In this document: in pieces, positions 24,601 to 36,778 of the stretch | Numbering within the stretch: position 1 is the stretch's first letter | Layout: every line of letters begins with the position of its first letter | NCBI RefSeq assembly: GCF_051014685.1 | Contig: NW_027478853.1 | Coordinates: 62,001-126,000 of the forward strand | Reading direction: 5' to 3' | From: Ptiloglossa arizonensis | Taxonomy: Eukaryota > Arthropoda > Insecta > Hymenoptera > Colletidae | DNA: 64,000 bases | Translations under genes and position numbers: made by a program | Notes under the pieces: generated by a model | Told to the model about the DNA's origin: nothing | The model's database searches: none | Seen by the model: the letters and a program-made list of their open reading frames with translations, nothing else

Positions 24601-26800
24601 TTGCATCTGAAAGTAGAAACTCGCCCGATTACAACGGTAGGTGTAGTTTCCCCCTAGGCCGTTCTAGTTATTCGTTTAGAGCATCAGAACAGCGAAAATT
24701 TTGAGTTTCTCAAGCGTTTCTTACCTCCAAACTGCCATATCTCGCGAACGGATTGACCAATCTGCAAAATTTCTGTTACATCTGAAAGTAGAAACTCGCC
24801 CGATTACAACGGTAGGTGTAGTTTTCCCCTAGGCTGTTCTAGTTATTCGTTTCGAGCATCAGAACTGCGAAAATTTTGAGTTTCTCAAGCGTTTCTTATC
24901 TGCAAACTGCAATATCTCGCGAACGGATTGATCAATCCGCAAAATTTCTATTGCATCTGAAAGTAGAAACTCGCCCGATTACACCGGTATGCGCACTTCT
25001 CCCCTAGGCCGTTCTAGTTACTCGTTTCGAGCATCAGAACTGCGAAAATTTTGCGTTTCTCAAGCGTTTCTTATCTCCAAATTGCCATATCTCGCGAACG
25101 GATTGACCATTCCGCAAAATTTCTGTTGCATCTGAAAGTAGAAAGTCGCCCGATTACAACGGTAGGTGTAGTTTTCCCCTAGGCCGTTCTAGTTATTCGT
25201 TTAGAGCATCAGAACAGCGAAAATTTTGAGTTTCTCAAGCGTTTCTTACCTCCAAACTGCCGTATCTCGCGAACGGATTGACCAATCCGCAAAATTTCTG
25301 TTGCATCTGAAAGTAGAAACTCGCCCGATTACAACGGTATGCGCACTTTTCCCCTAGGCCGTTCTAGTTATTCGTTTCAAGCATCAGAACTGCGCAAATT
25401 TTGAGTTTCTCAAGCGTTTCTTACCTCCAAACTGCCATATCTCGCGAACGGATTGACCAATCCGCAAAATTTGTGTTGCATCTGAAAGTAGAAACTCGCC
25501 CGATTACAACGGCATGTGTAGTTTTCCCCTAGGCCGTTCTAGTTATTCGTTTCGAGCATCAGAGCTGCGAAAATTTTGAGTTTCTCAAGCGTTTCTTACC
25601 TCCAAACTGCCATATCTCGCGAACGGATTGACCAATCCGCAAAATTTCTGTTGCTTCTGAAAGTAGAAACTCGCCCGATTACAGCGGTATGCGCACTTTT
25701 CCCCTAGGCCGTTCTAGTTACTCGTTTCGAGCATCAGAACTGCGAAAATTTTGCGTTTCTCAAGCGTTTCTTATCTCCAAATTGCCATATCTCGCGAACG
25801 GATTGACCATTCCGCAAAATTTCTGTTGCATCTGAAAGTAGAAAGTCGCCCGATTACAACGGTAGGTGTAGTTTTCCCCTAGGCCGTTCTAGTTATTCGT
25901 TTAGAGCATCAGAACAGCGAAAATTTTGAGTTTCTCAAATGTTTCTTACATCCAAACTGCCATATCTCGCGAACGGATTGACTAATCCGCAAAATTTCTG
26001 TTGCATCTGAAAGTAGAAACTCGCCCGATTACAGCGGTATGCGCACTTTTCCCCTAGGCCGTTCTAGTTATTCGATTCGTGCATCAGAACTGCGAAAATT
26101 TTGAGTTTCTCAAGCGTTTCTTACCTCCAAACTGCCATATCTCGCGAACGGAGTGACCAATCCGAAAAATTTCTGTTGCATCTGAAGGTAGAAACTCGCC
26201 CGATTACAACGGTATGCGTACTTTTCCCCGAGGCCGTTCTAGTTACTCGTTTCTAGCATCAGAACTGCGAAAATTTTGAGTTTCTCAAGCGTTTCTTATC
26301 TCCAAACTGCCATATCTCGCGAACGGATTGATCAATCCGCAAAATTTCTGTTGCATCTGAAAGTAGAAGCTCGCCCGATTACAACGGTAGGTGTAGTTTT
26401 CCCCTAGGCCGTTCTAGTTATTCGTTTCGAGCATCAGAACTGCGAAAATTTTGAGTTTCTCAAGCGTTTCTTACCTCCAAACTGCCGTATCTCGCGAACG
26501 GATTGACCAATCCGCAAAATTTCTGTTGCATCTGAAAGTAGAAACTCGCCCGATTACAACGGTGGGTGTAGTTTTCCCCTAGGCCGTTCCAGTCATTCGT
26601 GTCGAGCATCAGAACTGCGAAAATTTTGAGTTTCTCAAGCGCTTCTTACCTCCAAACTGCCATATCTCGCGAACGGATTGATCAATCCGCAAAATTTCTG
26701 TTGCCTCTGAAAGTAGAAACTCGACCGATTACAACGGTATTGTGTAGCCTTCCCCTAGGCCGTTCCAGTTATTCATTTCGAGCATCAGAACTGCGAAAAT
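18053..26800 (+). repeat. Tandem duplication of a 25-monomer unit (2 x 4,374 bp)
   Basis: Copy one is about 18053-22426 and copy two about 22427-26800. Similarity continues to about 26909, where ACAACGG becomes ACAGCGG. The unit is 25 x 175 minus 1: each copy carries two deletions (CCCCTAGCCG near 19585/23959 and 20109/24483) and one insertion (CGGTATTGTGTAG near 22363/26737). Every rare variant I compared is shared, including CCAACCCGC, TGCGAACGGAGTG, CATCAGAAAG, GTTTCCCCCTAGG, CTCAAATG and GTAGAAGCTCG. I found no difference between the copies, so the event is recent, or one copy is an assembly duplication. Confidence 0.93.
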
Positions 26801-27330
26801 TTTGAGTTTCTCAAGCGTTTCTTACCTCCAAACTGCCATATCTCGCGAACGGATTGACCAATCCGCAAAATTTCTGTTGCTTCTGAAAGTAGAAACTCGC
26901 CCGATTACAGCGGTATGCGCACTTTTCCCCTAGGCCGTTCTAGTTATTCGATTCGTGCATCAGAACTGCGAAAATTTTGAGTTTCTCAAGCGTTTCTTAC
27001 CTCCAAACTGCCATATCTCGCGAACGGAGTGACCAATCCGAAAAATTTCTGTTGCATCTGAAAGTAGAAACTCGCCCGATTAAAACGGTATGTGTAGTTT
27101 TCCCCTAGGCTGTTCTAGTTACTCGTTTCGAGCATCGGAACTGCGAAAATTTTGAGTTTCTCAAGCGTTTCTTATCTGCAAACTGCCATATCTCGCGAAC
27201 GGATTGATCAATCCGCAAAATTTCTATTGCATCTGAAAGTAGAAACTCGCCCGATTACACCGGTATGCGCACTTCTCCCCTAGGCCGTTCTAGTTACTCG
27301 TTTCGAGCATCAGAACTGCGAAAATTTTGC
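26801..27330 (+). repeat. Three-monomer transition between two large duplications
   Basis: These monomers link the 25-mer block to the 27-mer block. They carry ACAGCGG, CGATTCGTGCATCAG, GGAGTGACCAATCCGAAAA and TTATCTGCAAACTGCC, all present in the 25-mer block but in a different order. One unique change is GAGCATCGG near 27132. Nothing but satellite sequence is present. Confidence 0.7.
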
Positions 27331-30300
27331 GTTTCTCAAGCGTTTCTTATCTCCAAATTGCCATATCTCGCGAACGGATTGACCATTCCGCAAAATTTCT
27401 GTTGCATCTGAAAGTAGAAAGTCGCCCGATTACAACGGTAGGTGTAGTTTTCCCCTAGGCCGTTCTAGTTATTCGTTTAGAGCATCAGAACAGCGAAAAT
27501 TTTGAGTTTCTCAAATGTTTCTTACATCCAAACTGCCATATCTCGCGAACGGATTGACTAATCCGCAAAATTTCTGTTGCATCTGAAAGTAGAAACTCGC
27601 CCGATTACAGCGGTATGCGCACTTTTCCCCTAGGCCGTTCTAGTTATTCGATTCGTGCATCAGAACTGCGAAAATTTTGAGTTTCTCAAGCGTTTCTTAC
27701 CTCCAAACTGCCATATCTCGCGAACGGAGTGACCAATCCGAAAAATTTCTGTTGCATCTGAAGGTAGAAACTCGCCCGATTACAACGGTATGCGTACTTT
27801 TCCCCGAGGCCGTTCTAGTTACTCGTTTCTAGCATCAGAACTGCGAAAATTTTGAGTTTCTCAAGCGTTTCTTACCTCCAAACTGCCGTATCTCGCGAAC
27901 GGATTGACCAATCCGCAAAATTTCTATTGCATCTGAAAGTAGAAACTCGCCCGATTACAACGGTGGGTGTAGTTTTCCCCTAGGCCGTTCCAGTCATTCG
28001 TGTCGAGCATCAGAACTGCGAAAATTTTGAGTTTCTCAAGCGCTTCTTACCTCCAAACTGCCATATCTCGCGAACGGATTGCCCAATCCGCAAAATTTCT
28101 GTTGCCTCTGAAAGTAGAAACTCGACCGATTACAACGGTATGTGTAGTCTTCCCCTAGGCCGTTCCAGTCATTCGTGTCGAGCATCAGAACTGCGAAAAT
28201 TTTGAGTTTCTCAAGCGTTCCTTACCTCCAAACTGCCATATCTCGCGAACAGATTGCCCAATCCGCAAAATTTCTGTTGCCTCTGAAAGTAGAAACTCGA
28301 CCGATTACAACGGTATTGTGTAGCCTTCCCCTAGGCCGTTCCAGTTATTCATTTCGAGCATCAGAACTGCGAAAATTTTGAGTTTCTCAAGCGTTTCTTA
28401 CCTCCAAACTGCCATATCTCGCGAACGGATTGACCAATCCGCAAAATTTCTGTTGCTTCTGAAAGTAGAAACTCGCCCGATTACAGCGGTATGCGCACTT
28501 TTCCCCTAGGCCGTTCTAGTTATTCGATTCGTGCATCAGAACTGCGAAAATTTTGAGTTTCTCAAGCGTTTCTTACCTCCAAACTGCCATATCTCGCGAA
28601 CGGAGTGACCAATCCGCAAAATTTCTGTTGCATCTGAAAGTAGAAACTCGTCCGATTACAACGGTATGCGCACTTTTCCCCTAGGCCGTTCTAGTTACTC
28701 GTTTCGAGCATCAGAACTGCGAAAATTTTGCGTTTCTCAAGCGTTTCTTATCTCCAAATTGCCATATCTCGCGAACGGATTGACCATTCCGCAAAATTTC
28801 TGTTGCATCTGAAAGTAGAAACTCGCCCGATTACAACGGTAGGTGTAGTTTTCCCCTAGGCCGTTCTAGTTATTCGTTTAGGGCATCAGAACTGCGAAAA
28901 TTTTGAGTTTCTCAAGCGCTTCTTACCTCCAAACTGCCACATCTCGCAAACGGATTGACCAATCCGCAAAATTTCTGTTGCATCTGAAAGTAGAAACACG
29001 CCCGATTACAGCGGCATGTGTAGTTTTTCCCTAGGCCGTTCCAGTGATTCATTTCGAGCATCATAACTGCGAAAATTTTGAGTTTCTCAAGCGTTTCTTA
29101 CCTCCAAACTGCCATATCTCGCGAACGGTTTGACCAAACCGCAAAATTTCTGTTGCATCTGAAAGTAGAAACTCGCCCGATTACAACGGTATGCGTACTT
29201 TTCCCCTAGGCCGTTCTAGTTATTCGTTTCGAGCATCAGAACGGCGAAAATTTTGTGTTTCTCAAGCGTTTCTTACTTCCAAACTGCCATATCTCGCGAA
29301 CGGATTGATCAATCCGCAAAATTTCTGTTGCATCTGAAAGTAGAAACTCGCCCGATTACAGCGGCATGTGTAGTTTTTCCCTAGGCCGTTCCAGTGATTC
29401 ATTTCGAGCATCATAACTGCGAAAATTTTGAGTTTCTCAAGCGTTTCTTACCTCCAAACTGCCATATCTCGCGAAAGGATTGACCAATCCGCAAAATTTC
29501 TGTTGCATCTGAAAGTAGAAACTCGACCAATTACAACGGTATGCGTACTTTTCCCCTAGGCCGCTCTAGTTACTCGTTTCGAGCATCAGAACTGCGAAAA
29601 TTTTGAGTTTCTCAAGCGTTTCTTATCTCCAAACTGCCATATCCCGCGAACGGATTGATCAATCCGCAAAATTTCTGTTGCATCTGAAAGTAGAAACTCG
29701 CTAGATTACAACGGTATGCGCACTTTTCCCCTAGGGTGTTCTAGTTATTCGTTTCGAGCATCAGAACTGCGAAAATTTTGAGTTTCTCAAGCGTTTCTTA
29801 CATCCAAACGGCCATATCTAGCGAACGGATTGACCAATCCGCAAAATTTCTGTTGCATCTGAAGGTAGAAACTCGCCCGATTACAACGGTATGCGTACTT
29901 CTCCCCTAGGCCGCTCTAGTTACTCGTTTCGAGCATCAGAACTGCGAAAATTTTGAGTTTCTCAAGCGTTTCTTATCTCCAAACTGCCATATCTCGCGAA
30001 AGGATTGACAAATCCGCAAAATTTCTGTTGCATCTGAAAGTAGAAACTCGACCAATTACAACGGTATGCGTACTTTTCCCCTAGGCCGCTCTAGTTACTC
30101 GTTTCGAGCATCAGAATTGCGAAAATTTTGAGTTTCTCAAGCGTTTCTTACCTCCAAACTGCCATATCTCGCGAACGGATTGACTAATCCGCAAAATTTC
30201 TGTTGCTTCTGAAAGTAGAAACTCGCCCGATTACAACGGTATGCGCACTTTTCCCCTGGGCCGTTCTAGTTATTCGTTTCGAGCATCAGAACTGCGAAAA

Positions 30301-33300
30301 TTTTGAGTTTCTAAAGCGTTTCTTACATCCAAGCGGCCATATCTCGCGAAAGGATTGATCAATCCGCAAAATTTCTGTTGCATCTGAAAGTAGAAACTGG
30401 CCCGATTACAACGGTGTGCGTACTTCTCCCCTAGGCCGTTCTAGTCATTCGTTTCGAGCATCAGAACTGCGAAAATTTTGAGTTTCTCAAGCGTTTCTTA
30501 TCTGCAAACTGCCATATCTCGCGGACGGATTGATCAATCCGCAAAATTTCTGTTGCATCTGAAAGTAGAAACACGCCCGATTACAACGGTATGCGTACTT
30601 TTCCCCTAGGCCGTTCTAGTTATTCGTTTCGAGCATCAGAACGGCGAAAATTTTGAGTTTCTCAAGCGTTTCTTACATCCAAACTACCATATCTCGCGAA
30701 CGGATTGACCAATCCGCAAAATTTCTGTTGCATCTGAAAGTAGAAACTCGACCAATTACAACGGTATGCGTACTTTTCCCCTAGGCCGCTCTAGTTACTC
30801 GTTTCGAGCATCAGAACTGCGAAAATTTTGAGTTTCTCAAGCGTTTCTTATCTCCAAACTGCCATATCTCGCGAACGGATTGATCAATCCGCAAAATTTC
30901 TGTTGCATCTGAAGGTAGAAACTCGCCCGATTACAACGGTATGCGTACTTCTCCCCTAGGCCGTTCTAGTCATTCGTTTCGAGCATCAGAACTGCGAAAA
31001 TTTTGAGTTTCTCAAGCGTTTCTTATCTGCAAACTGCCATATCTCGCGAACGGATTGATCAATCCGCAAAATTTCTGTTGCATCTGAAAGTAGAAACTCG
31101 CCCGATTACAACGGTATGCGCACTTTTCCCCTGGGCCGTTCTAGTTATTCGTTTCGAGCATCAGAACTGCGAAAATTTTGAGTTTCTAAAGCGTTTCTTA
31201 CATCCAAACGGCCATATCTCGCGAACGGATTGATCAATCCGCAAAATTTCTATTGCATCTGAAAGTAGAAACTCGCCCGATTACACCGGTATGCGCACTT
31301 CTCCCCTAGGCCGTTCTAGTTACTCGTTTCGAGCATCAGAACTGCGAAAATTTTGCGTTTCTCAAGCGTTTCTTATCTCCAAATAGCCATATCTCGCGAA
31401 CGGATTGACCATTCCGCAAAATTTCTGTTGCATCTGAAAGTAGAAAGTCGCCCGATTACAACGGTAGGTGTAGTTTTCCCCTAGGCCGTTCTAGTTATTC
31501 GTTTAGAGCATCAGAACAGCGAAAATTTTGAGTTTCTCAAATGTTTCTTACATCCAAACTGCCATATCTCGCGAACGGATTGACTAATCCGCAAAATTTC
31601 TGTTGCATCTGAAAGTAGAAACTCGCCCGATTACAACGGTATGCGTACTTCTCCCCTAGGCCGTTCTAGTCATTCGTTTCGAGCATCAGAACTGCGAAAA
31701 TTTTGAGTTTCTCAAGCGTTTCTTACCTCCAAACTGCCATATCTCGCGAACGGATTGACCAATCCGCAAAATTTCAGTTGCATTTGAAAGTAGAAACTCG
31801 CCCGATTACAACGGTATGCGCACTTTTCCCCTGGGCCGTTCTAGATATTCGTTTCGAGCATCAGAACTGCGAAAATTTTGAGTTTCTAAAGCGTTTCTTA
31901 CATCCAAACGGCCATATCTCGCGAAAGGATTGATCAATCCGCAAAATTTCTGTTGCATCTGAAAGTAGAAACTGGCCCGATTACAACGGTGTGCGTACTT
32001 CCCCTAGGCCGTTCTAGTCATTCGTTTCGAGCATCAGAACTGCGAAAATTTTGAGTTTCTCAAGCGTTTCTTATCTCCAAATTGCCATATCTCGCGAACG
32101 GATTGACCATTCCGCAAAATTTCTGTTGCATCTGAAAGTAGAAAGTCGCCCGATTACAACGGTAGGTGTAGTTTTCCCCTAGGCCGTTCTAGTTATTCGT
32201 TTAGAGCATCAGAACAGCGAAAATTTTGAGTTTCTCAAATGTTTCTTACATCCAAACTGCCATATCTCGCGAACGGATTGACTAATCCGCAAAATTTCTG
32301 TTGCATCTGAAAGTAGAAACTCGCCCGATTACAGCGGTATGCGCACTTTTCCCCTAGGCCGTTCTAGTTATTCGATTCGTGCATCAGAACTGCGAAAATT
32401 TTGAGTTTCTCAAGCGTTTCTTACCTCCAAACTGCCATATCTCGCGAACGGAGTGACCAATCCGAAAAATTTCTGTTGCATCTGAAGGTAGAAACTCGCC
32501 CGATTACAACGGTATGCGTACTTTTCCCCGAGGCCGTTCTAGTTACTCGTTTCTAGCATCAGAACTGCGAAAATTTTGAGTTTCTCAAGCGTTTCTTATC
32601 TCCAAACTGCCATATCTCGCGAACGGATTGATCAATCCGCAAAATTTCTGTTGCATCTGAAAGTAGAAGCTCGCCCGATTACAACGGTAGGTGTAGTTTT
32701 CCCCTAGGCCGTTCTAGTTATTCGTTTCGAGCATCAGAACTGCGAAAATTTTGAGTTTCTCAAGCGTTTCTTACCTCCAAACTGCCGTATCTCGCGAACG
32801 GATTGACCAATCCGCAAAATTTCTATTGCATCTGAAAGTAGAAACTCGCCCGATTACAACGGTGGGTGTAGTTTTCCCCTAGGCCGTTCCAGTCATTCGT
32901 GTCGAGCATCAGAACTGCGAAAATTTTGAGTTTCTCAAGCGCTTCTTACCTCCAAACTGCCATATCTCGCGAACGGATTGCCCAATCCGCAAAATTTCTG
33001 TTGCCTCTGAAAGTAGAAACTCGACCGATTACAACGGTATGTGTAGTCTTCCCCTAGGCCGTTCCAGTCATTCGTGTCGAGCATCAGAACTGCGAAAATT
33101 TTGAGTTTCTCAAGCGTTCCTTACCTCCAAACTGCCATATCTCGCGAACAGATTGCCCAATCCGCAAAATTTCTGTTGCCTCTGAAAGTAGAAACTCGAC
33201 CGATTACAACGGTATTGTGTAGCCTTCCCCTAGGCCGTTCCAGTTATTCATTTCGAGCATCAGAACTGCGAAAATTTTGAGTTTCTCAAGCGTTTCTTAC

Positions 33301-36300
33301 CTCCAAACTGCCATATCTCGCGAACGGATTGACCAATCCGCAAAATTTCTGTTGCTTCTGAAAGTAGAAACTCGCCCGATTACAGCGGTATGCGCACTTT
33401 TCCCCTAGGCCGTTCTAGTTATTCGATTCGTGCATCAGAACTGCGAAAATTTTGAGTTTCTCAAGCGTTTCTTACCTCCAAACTGCCATATCTCGCGAAC
33501 GGAGTGACCAATCCGCAAAATTTCTGTTGCATCTGAAAGTAGAAACTCGTCCGATTACAACGGTATGCGCACTTTTCCCCTAGGCCGTTCTAGTTACTCG
33601 TTTCGAGCATCAGAACTGCGAAAATTTTGCGTTTCTCAAGCGTTTCTTATCTCCAAATTGCCATATCTCGCGAACGGATTGACCATTCCGCAAAATTTCT
33701 GTTGCATCTGAAAGTAGAAACTCGCCCGATTACAACGGTAGGTGTAGTTTTCCCCTAGGCCGTTCTAGTTATTCGTTTAGGGCATCAGAACTGCGAAAAT
33801 TTTGAGTTTCTCAAGCGCTTCTTACCTCCAAACTGCCACATCTCGCAAACGGATTGACCAATCCGCAAAATTTCTGTTGCATCTGAAAGTAGAAACACGC
33901 CCGATTACAGCGGCATGTGTAGTTTTTCCCTAGGCCGTTCCAGTGATTCATTTCGAGCATCATAACTGCGAAAATTTTGAGTTTCTCAAGCGTTTCTTAC
34001 CTCCAAACTGCCATATCTCGCGAACGGTTTGACCAAACCGCAAAATTTCTGTTGCATCTGAAAGTAGAAACTCGCCCGATTACAACGGTATGCGTACTTT
34101 TCCCCTAGGCCGTTCTAGTTATTCGTTTCGAGCATCAGAACGGCGAAAATTTTGTGTTTCTCAAGCGTTTCTTACTTCCAAACTGCCATATCTCGCGAAC
34201 GGATTGATCAATCCGCAAAATTTCTGTTGCATCTGAAAGTAGAAACTCGCCCGATTACAGCGGCATGTGTAGTTTTTCCCTAGGCCGTTCCAGTGATTCA
34301 TTTCGAGCATCATAACTGCGAAAATTTTGAGTTTCTCAAGCGTTTCTTACCTCCAAACTGCCATATCTCGCGAAAGGATTGACCAATCCGCAAAATTTCT
34401 GTTGCATCTGAAAGTAGAAACTCGACCAATTACAACGGTATGCGTACTTTTCCCCTAGGCCGCTCTAGTTACTCGTTTCGAGCATCAGAACTGCGAAAAT
34501 TTTGAGTTTCTCAAGCGTTTCTTATCTCCAAACTGCCATATCCCGCGAACGGATTGATCAATCCGCAAAATTTCTGTTGCATCTGAAAGTAGAAACTCGC
34601 TAGATTACAACGGTATGCGCACTTTTCCCCTAGGGTGTTCTAGTTATTCGTTTCGAGCATCAGAACTGCGAAAATTTTGAGTTTCTCAAGCGTTTCTTAC
34701 ATCCAAACGGCCATATCTAGCGAACGGATTGACCAATCCGCAAAATTTCTGTTGCATCTGAAGGTAGAAACTCGCCCGATTACAACGGTATGCGTACTTC
34801 TCCCCTAGGCCGCTCTAGTTACTCGTTTCGAGCATCAGAACTGCGAAAATTTTGAGTTTCTCAAGCGTTTCTTATCTCCAAACTGCCATATCTCGCGAAA
34901 GGATTGACAAATCCGCAAAATTTCTGTTGCATCTGAAAGTAGAAACTCGACCAATTACAACGGTATGCGTACTTTTCCCCTAGGCCGCTCTAGTTACTCG
35001 TTTCGAGCATCAGAATTGCGAAAATTTTGAGTTTCTCAAGCGTTTCTTACCTCCAAACTGCCATATCTCGCGAACGGATTGACTAATCCGCAAAATTTCT
35101 GTTGCTTCTGAAAGTAGAAACTCGCCCGATTACAACGGTATGCGCACTTTTCCCCTGGGCCGTTCTAGTTATTCGTTTCGAGCATCAGAACTGCGAAAAT
35201 TTTGAGTTTCTAAAGCGTTTCTTACATCCAAGCGGCCATATCTCGCGAAAGGATTGATCAATCCGCAAAATTTCTGTTGCATCTGAAAGTAGAAACTGGC
35301 CCGATTACAACGGTGTGCGTACTTCTCCCCTAGGCCGTTCTAGTCATTCGTTTCGAGCATCAGAACTGCGAAAATTTTGAGTTTCTCAAGCGTTTCTTAT
35401 CTGCAAACTGCCATATCTCGCGGACGGATTGATCAATCCGCAAAATTTCTGTTGCATCTGAAAGTAGAAACACGCCCGATTACAACGGTATGCGTACTTT
35501 TCCCCTAGGCCGTTCTAGTTATTCGTTTCGAGCATCAGAACGGCGAAAATTTTGAGTTTCTCAAGCGTTTCTTACATCCAAACTACCATATCTCGCGAAC
35601 GGATTGACCAATCCGCAAAATTTCTGTTGCATCTGAAAGTAGAAACTCGACCAATTACAACGGTATGCGTACTTTTCCCCTAGGCCGCTCTAGTTACTCG
35701 TTTCGAGCATCAGAACTGCGAAAATTTTGAGTTTCTCAAGCGTTTCTTATCTCCAAACTGCCATATCTCGCGAACGGATTGATCAATCCGCAAAATTTCT
35801 GTTGCATCTGAAGGTAGAAACTCGCCCGATTACAACGGTATGCGTACTTCTCCCCTAGGCCGTTCTAGTCATTCGTTTCGAGCATCAGAACTGCGAAAAT
35901 TTTGAGTTTCTCAAGCGTTTCTTATCTGCAAACTGCCATATCTCGCGAACGGATTGATCAATCCGCAAAATTTCTGTTGCATCTGAAAGTAGAAACTCGC
36001 CCGATTACAACGGTATGCGCACTTTTCCCCTGGGCCGTTCTAGTTATTCGTTTCGAGCATCAGAACTGCGAAAATTTTGAGTTTCTAAAGCGTTTCTTAC
36101 ATCCAAACGGCCATATCTCGCGAACGGATTGATCAATCCGCAAAATTTCTATTGCATCTGAAAGTAGAAACTCGCCCGATTACACCGGTATGCGCACTTC
36201 TCCCCTAGGCCGTTCTAGTTACTCGTTTCGAGCATCAGAACTGCGAAAATTTTGCGTTTCTCAAGCGTTTCTTATCTCCAAATAGCCATATCTCGCGAAC

Positions 36301-36778
36301 GGATTGACCATTCCGCAAAATTTCTGTTGCATCTGAAAGTAGAAAGTCGCCCGATTACAACGGTAGGTGTAGTTTTCCCCTAGGCCGTTCTAGTTATTCG
36401 TTTAGAGCATCAGAACAGCGAAAATTTTGAGTTTCTCAAGCGTTTCTTACCTCCAAACTGCCATATCTCGCGAACGGATTGACCAATCCGCAAAATTTCA
36501 GTTGCATTTGAAAGTAGAAACTCGCCCGATTACAACGGTATGCGCACTTTTCCCCTGGGCCGTTCTAGATATTCGTTTCGAGCATCAGAACTGCGAAAAT
36601 TTTGAGTTTCTAAAGCGTTTCTTACATCCAAACGGCCATATCTCGCGAAAGGATTGATCAATCCGCAAAATTTCTGTTGCATCTGAAAGTAGAAACTGGC
36701 CCGATTACAACGGTGTGCGTACTTCTCCCCTAGGCCGTTCTAGTCATTCGTTTCGAGCATCAGAACTGCGAAAATTTT
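27331..36778 (+). repeat. Tandem duplication of a 27-monomer unit (2 x about 4,724 bp)
   Basis: Copy one is about 27331-32054 and copy two about 32055-36778. The offset is 4,724 bp at the left, 4,899 bp in the middle and 4,724 bp at the right. Copy one therefore lacks one monomer near 27860 (TTATCTCC with GTAGAAGCTC), and copy two lacks a different one near 36430 (CTCAAATG, GACTAATCC). Copy one ends with a two-base deletion (GTACTTCCCCTAGG near 31998), which accounts for part of the offset. Markers common to both include TTTAGGGCATC, CTCGCAAACGG, CGGTTTGACCAAACCG, CAGTGATTC, CGCTAGATTAC with CTAGGGTG, and ATTTCAGTTGC. Confidence 0.9.
29126..29141. other. Dyad variant with paired compensatory change
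   Basis: CGGTTTGACCAAACCG replaces CGGATTGACCAATCCG. The A-to-T change in the left arm is matched by T-to-A in the right arm, so the 7-bp inverted repeat stays perfect. The same variant is found at 34025-34040, 43825-43840, 45225-45240 and 46800-46815. The first two are copies through the 27-mer duplication and the third through the dispersed copy, so this may be a single ancestral event. Confidence 0.9.
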
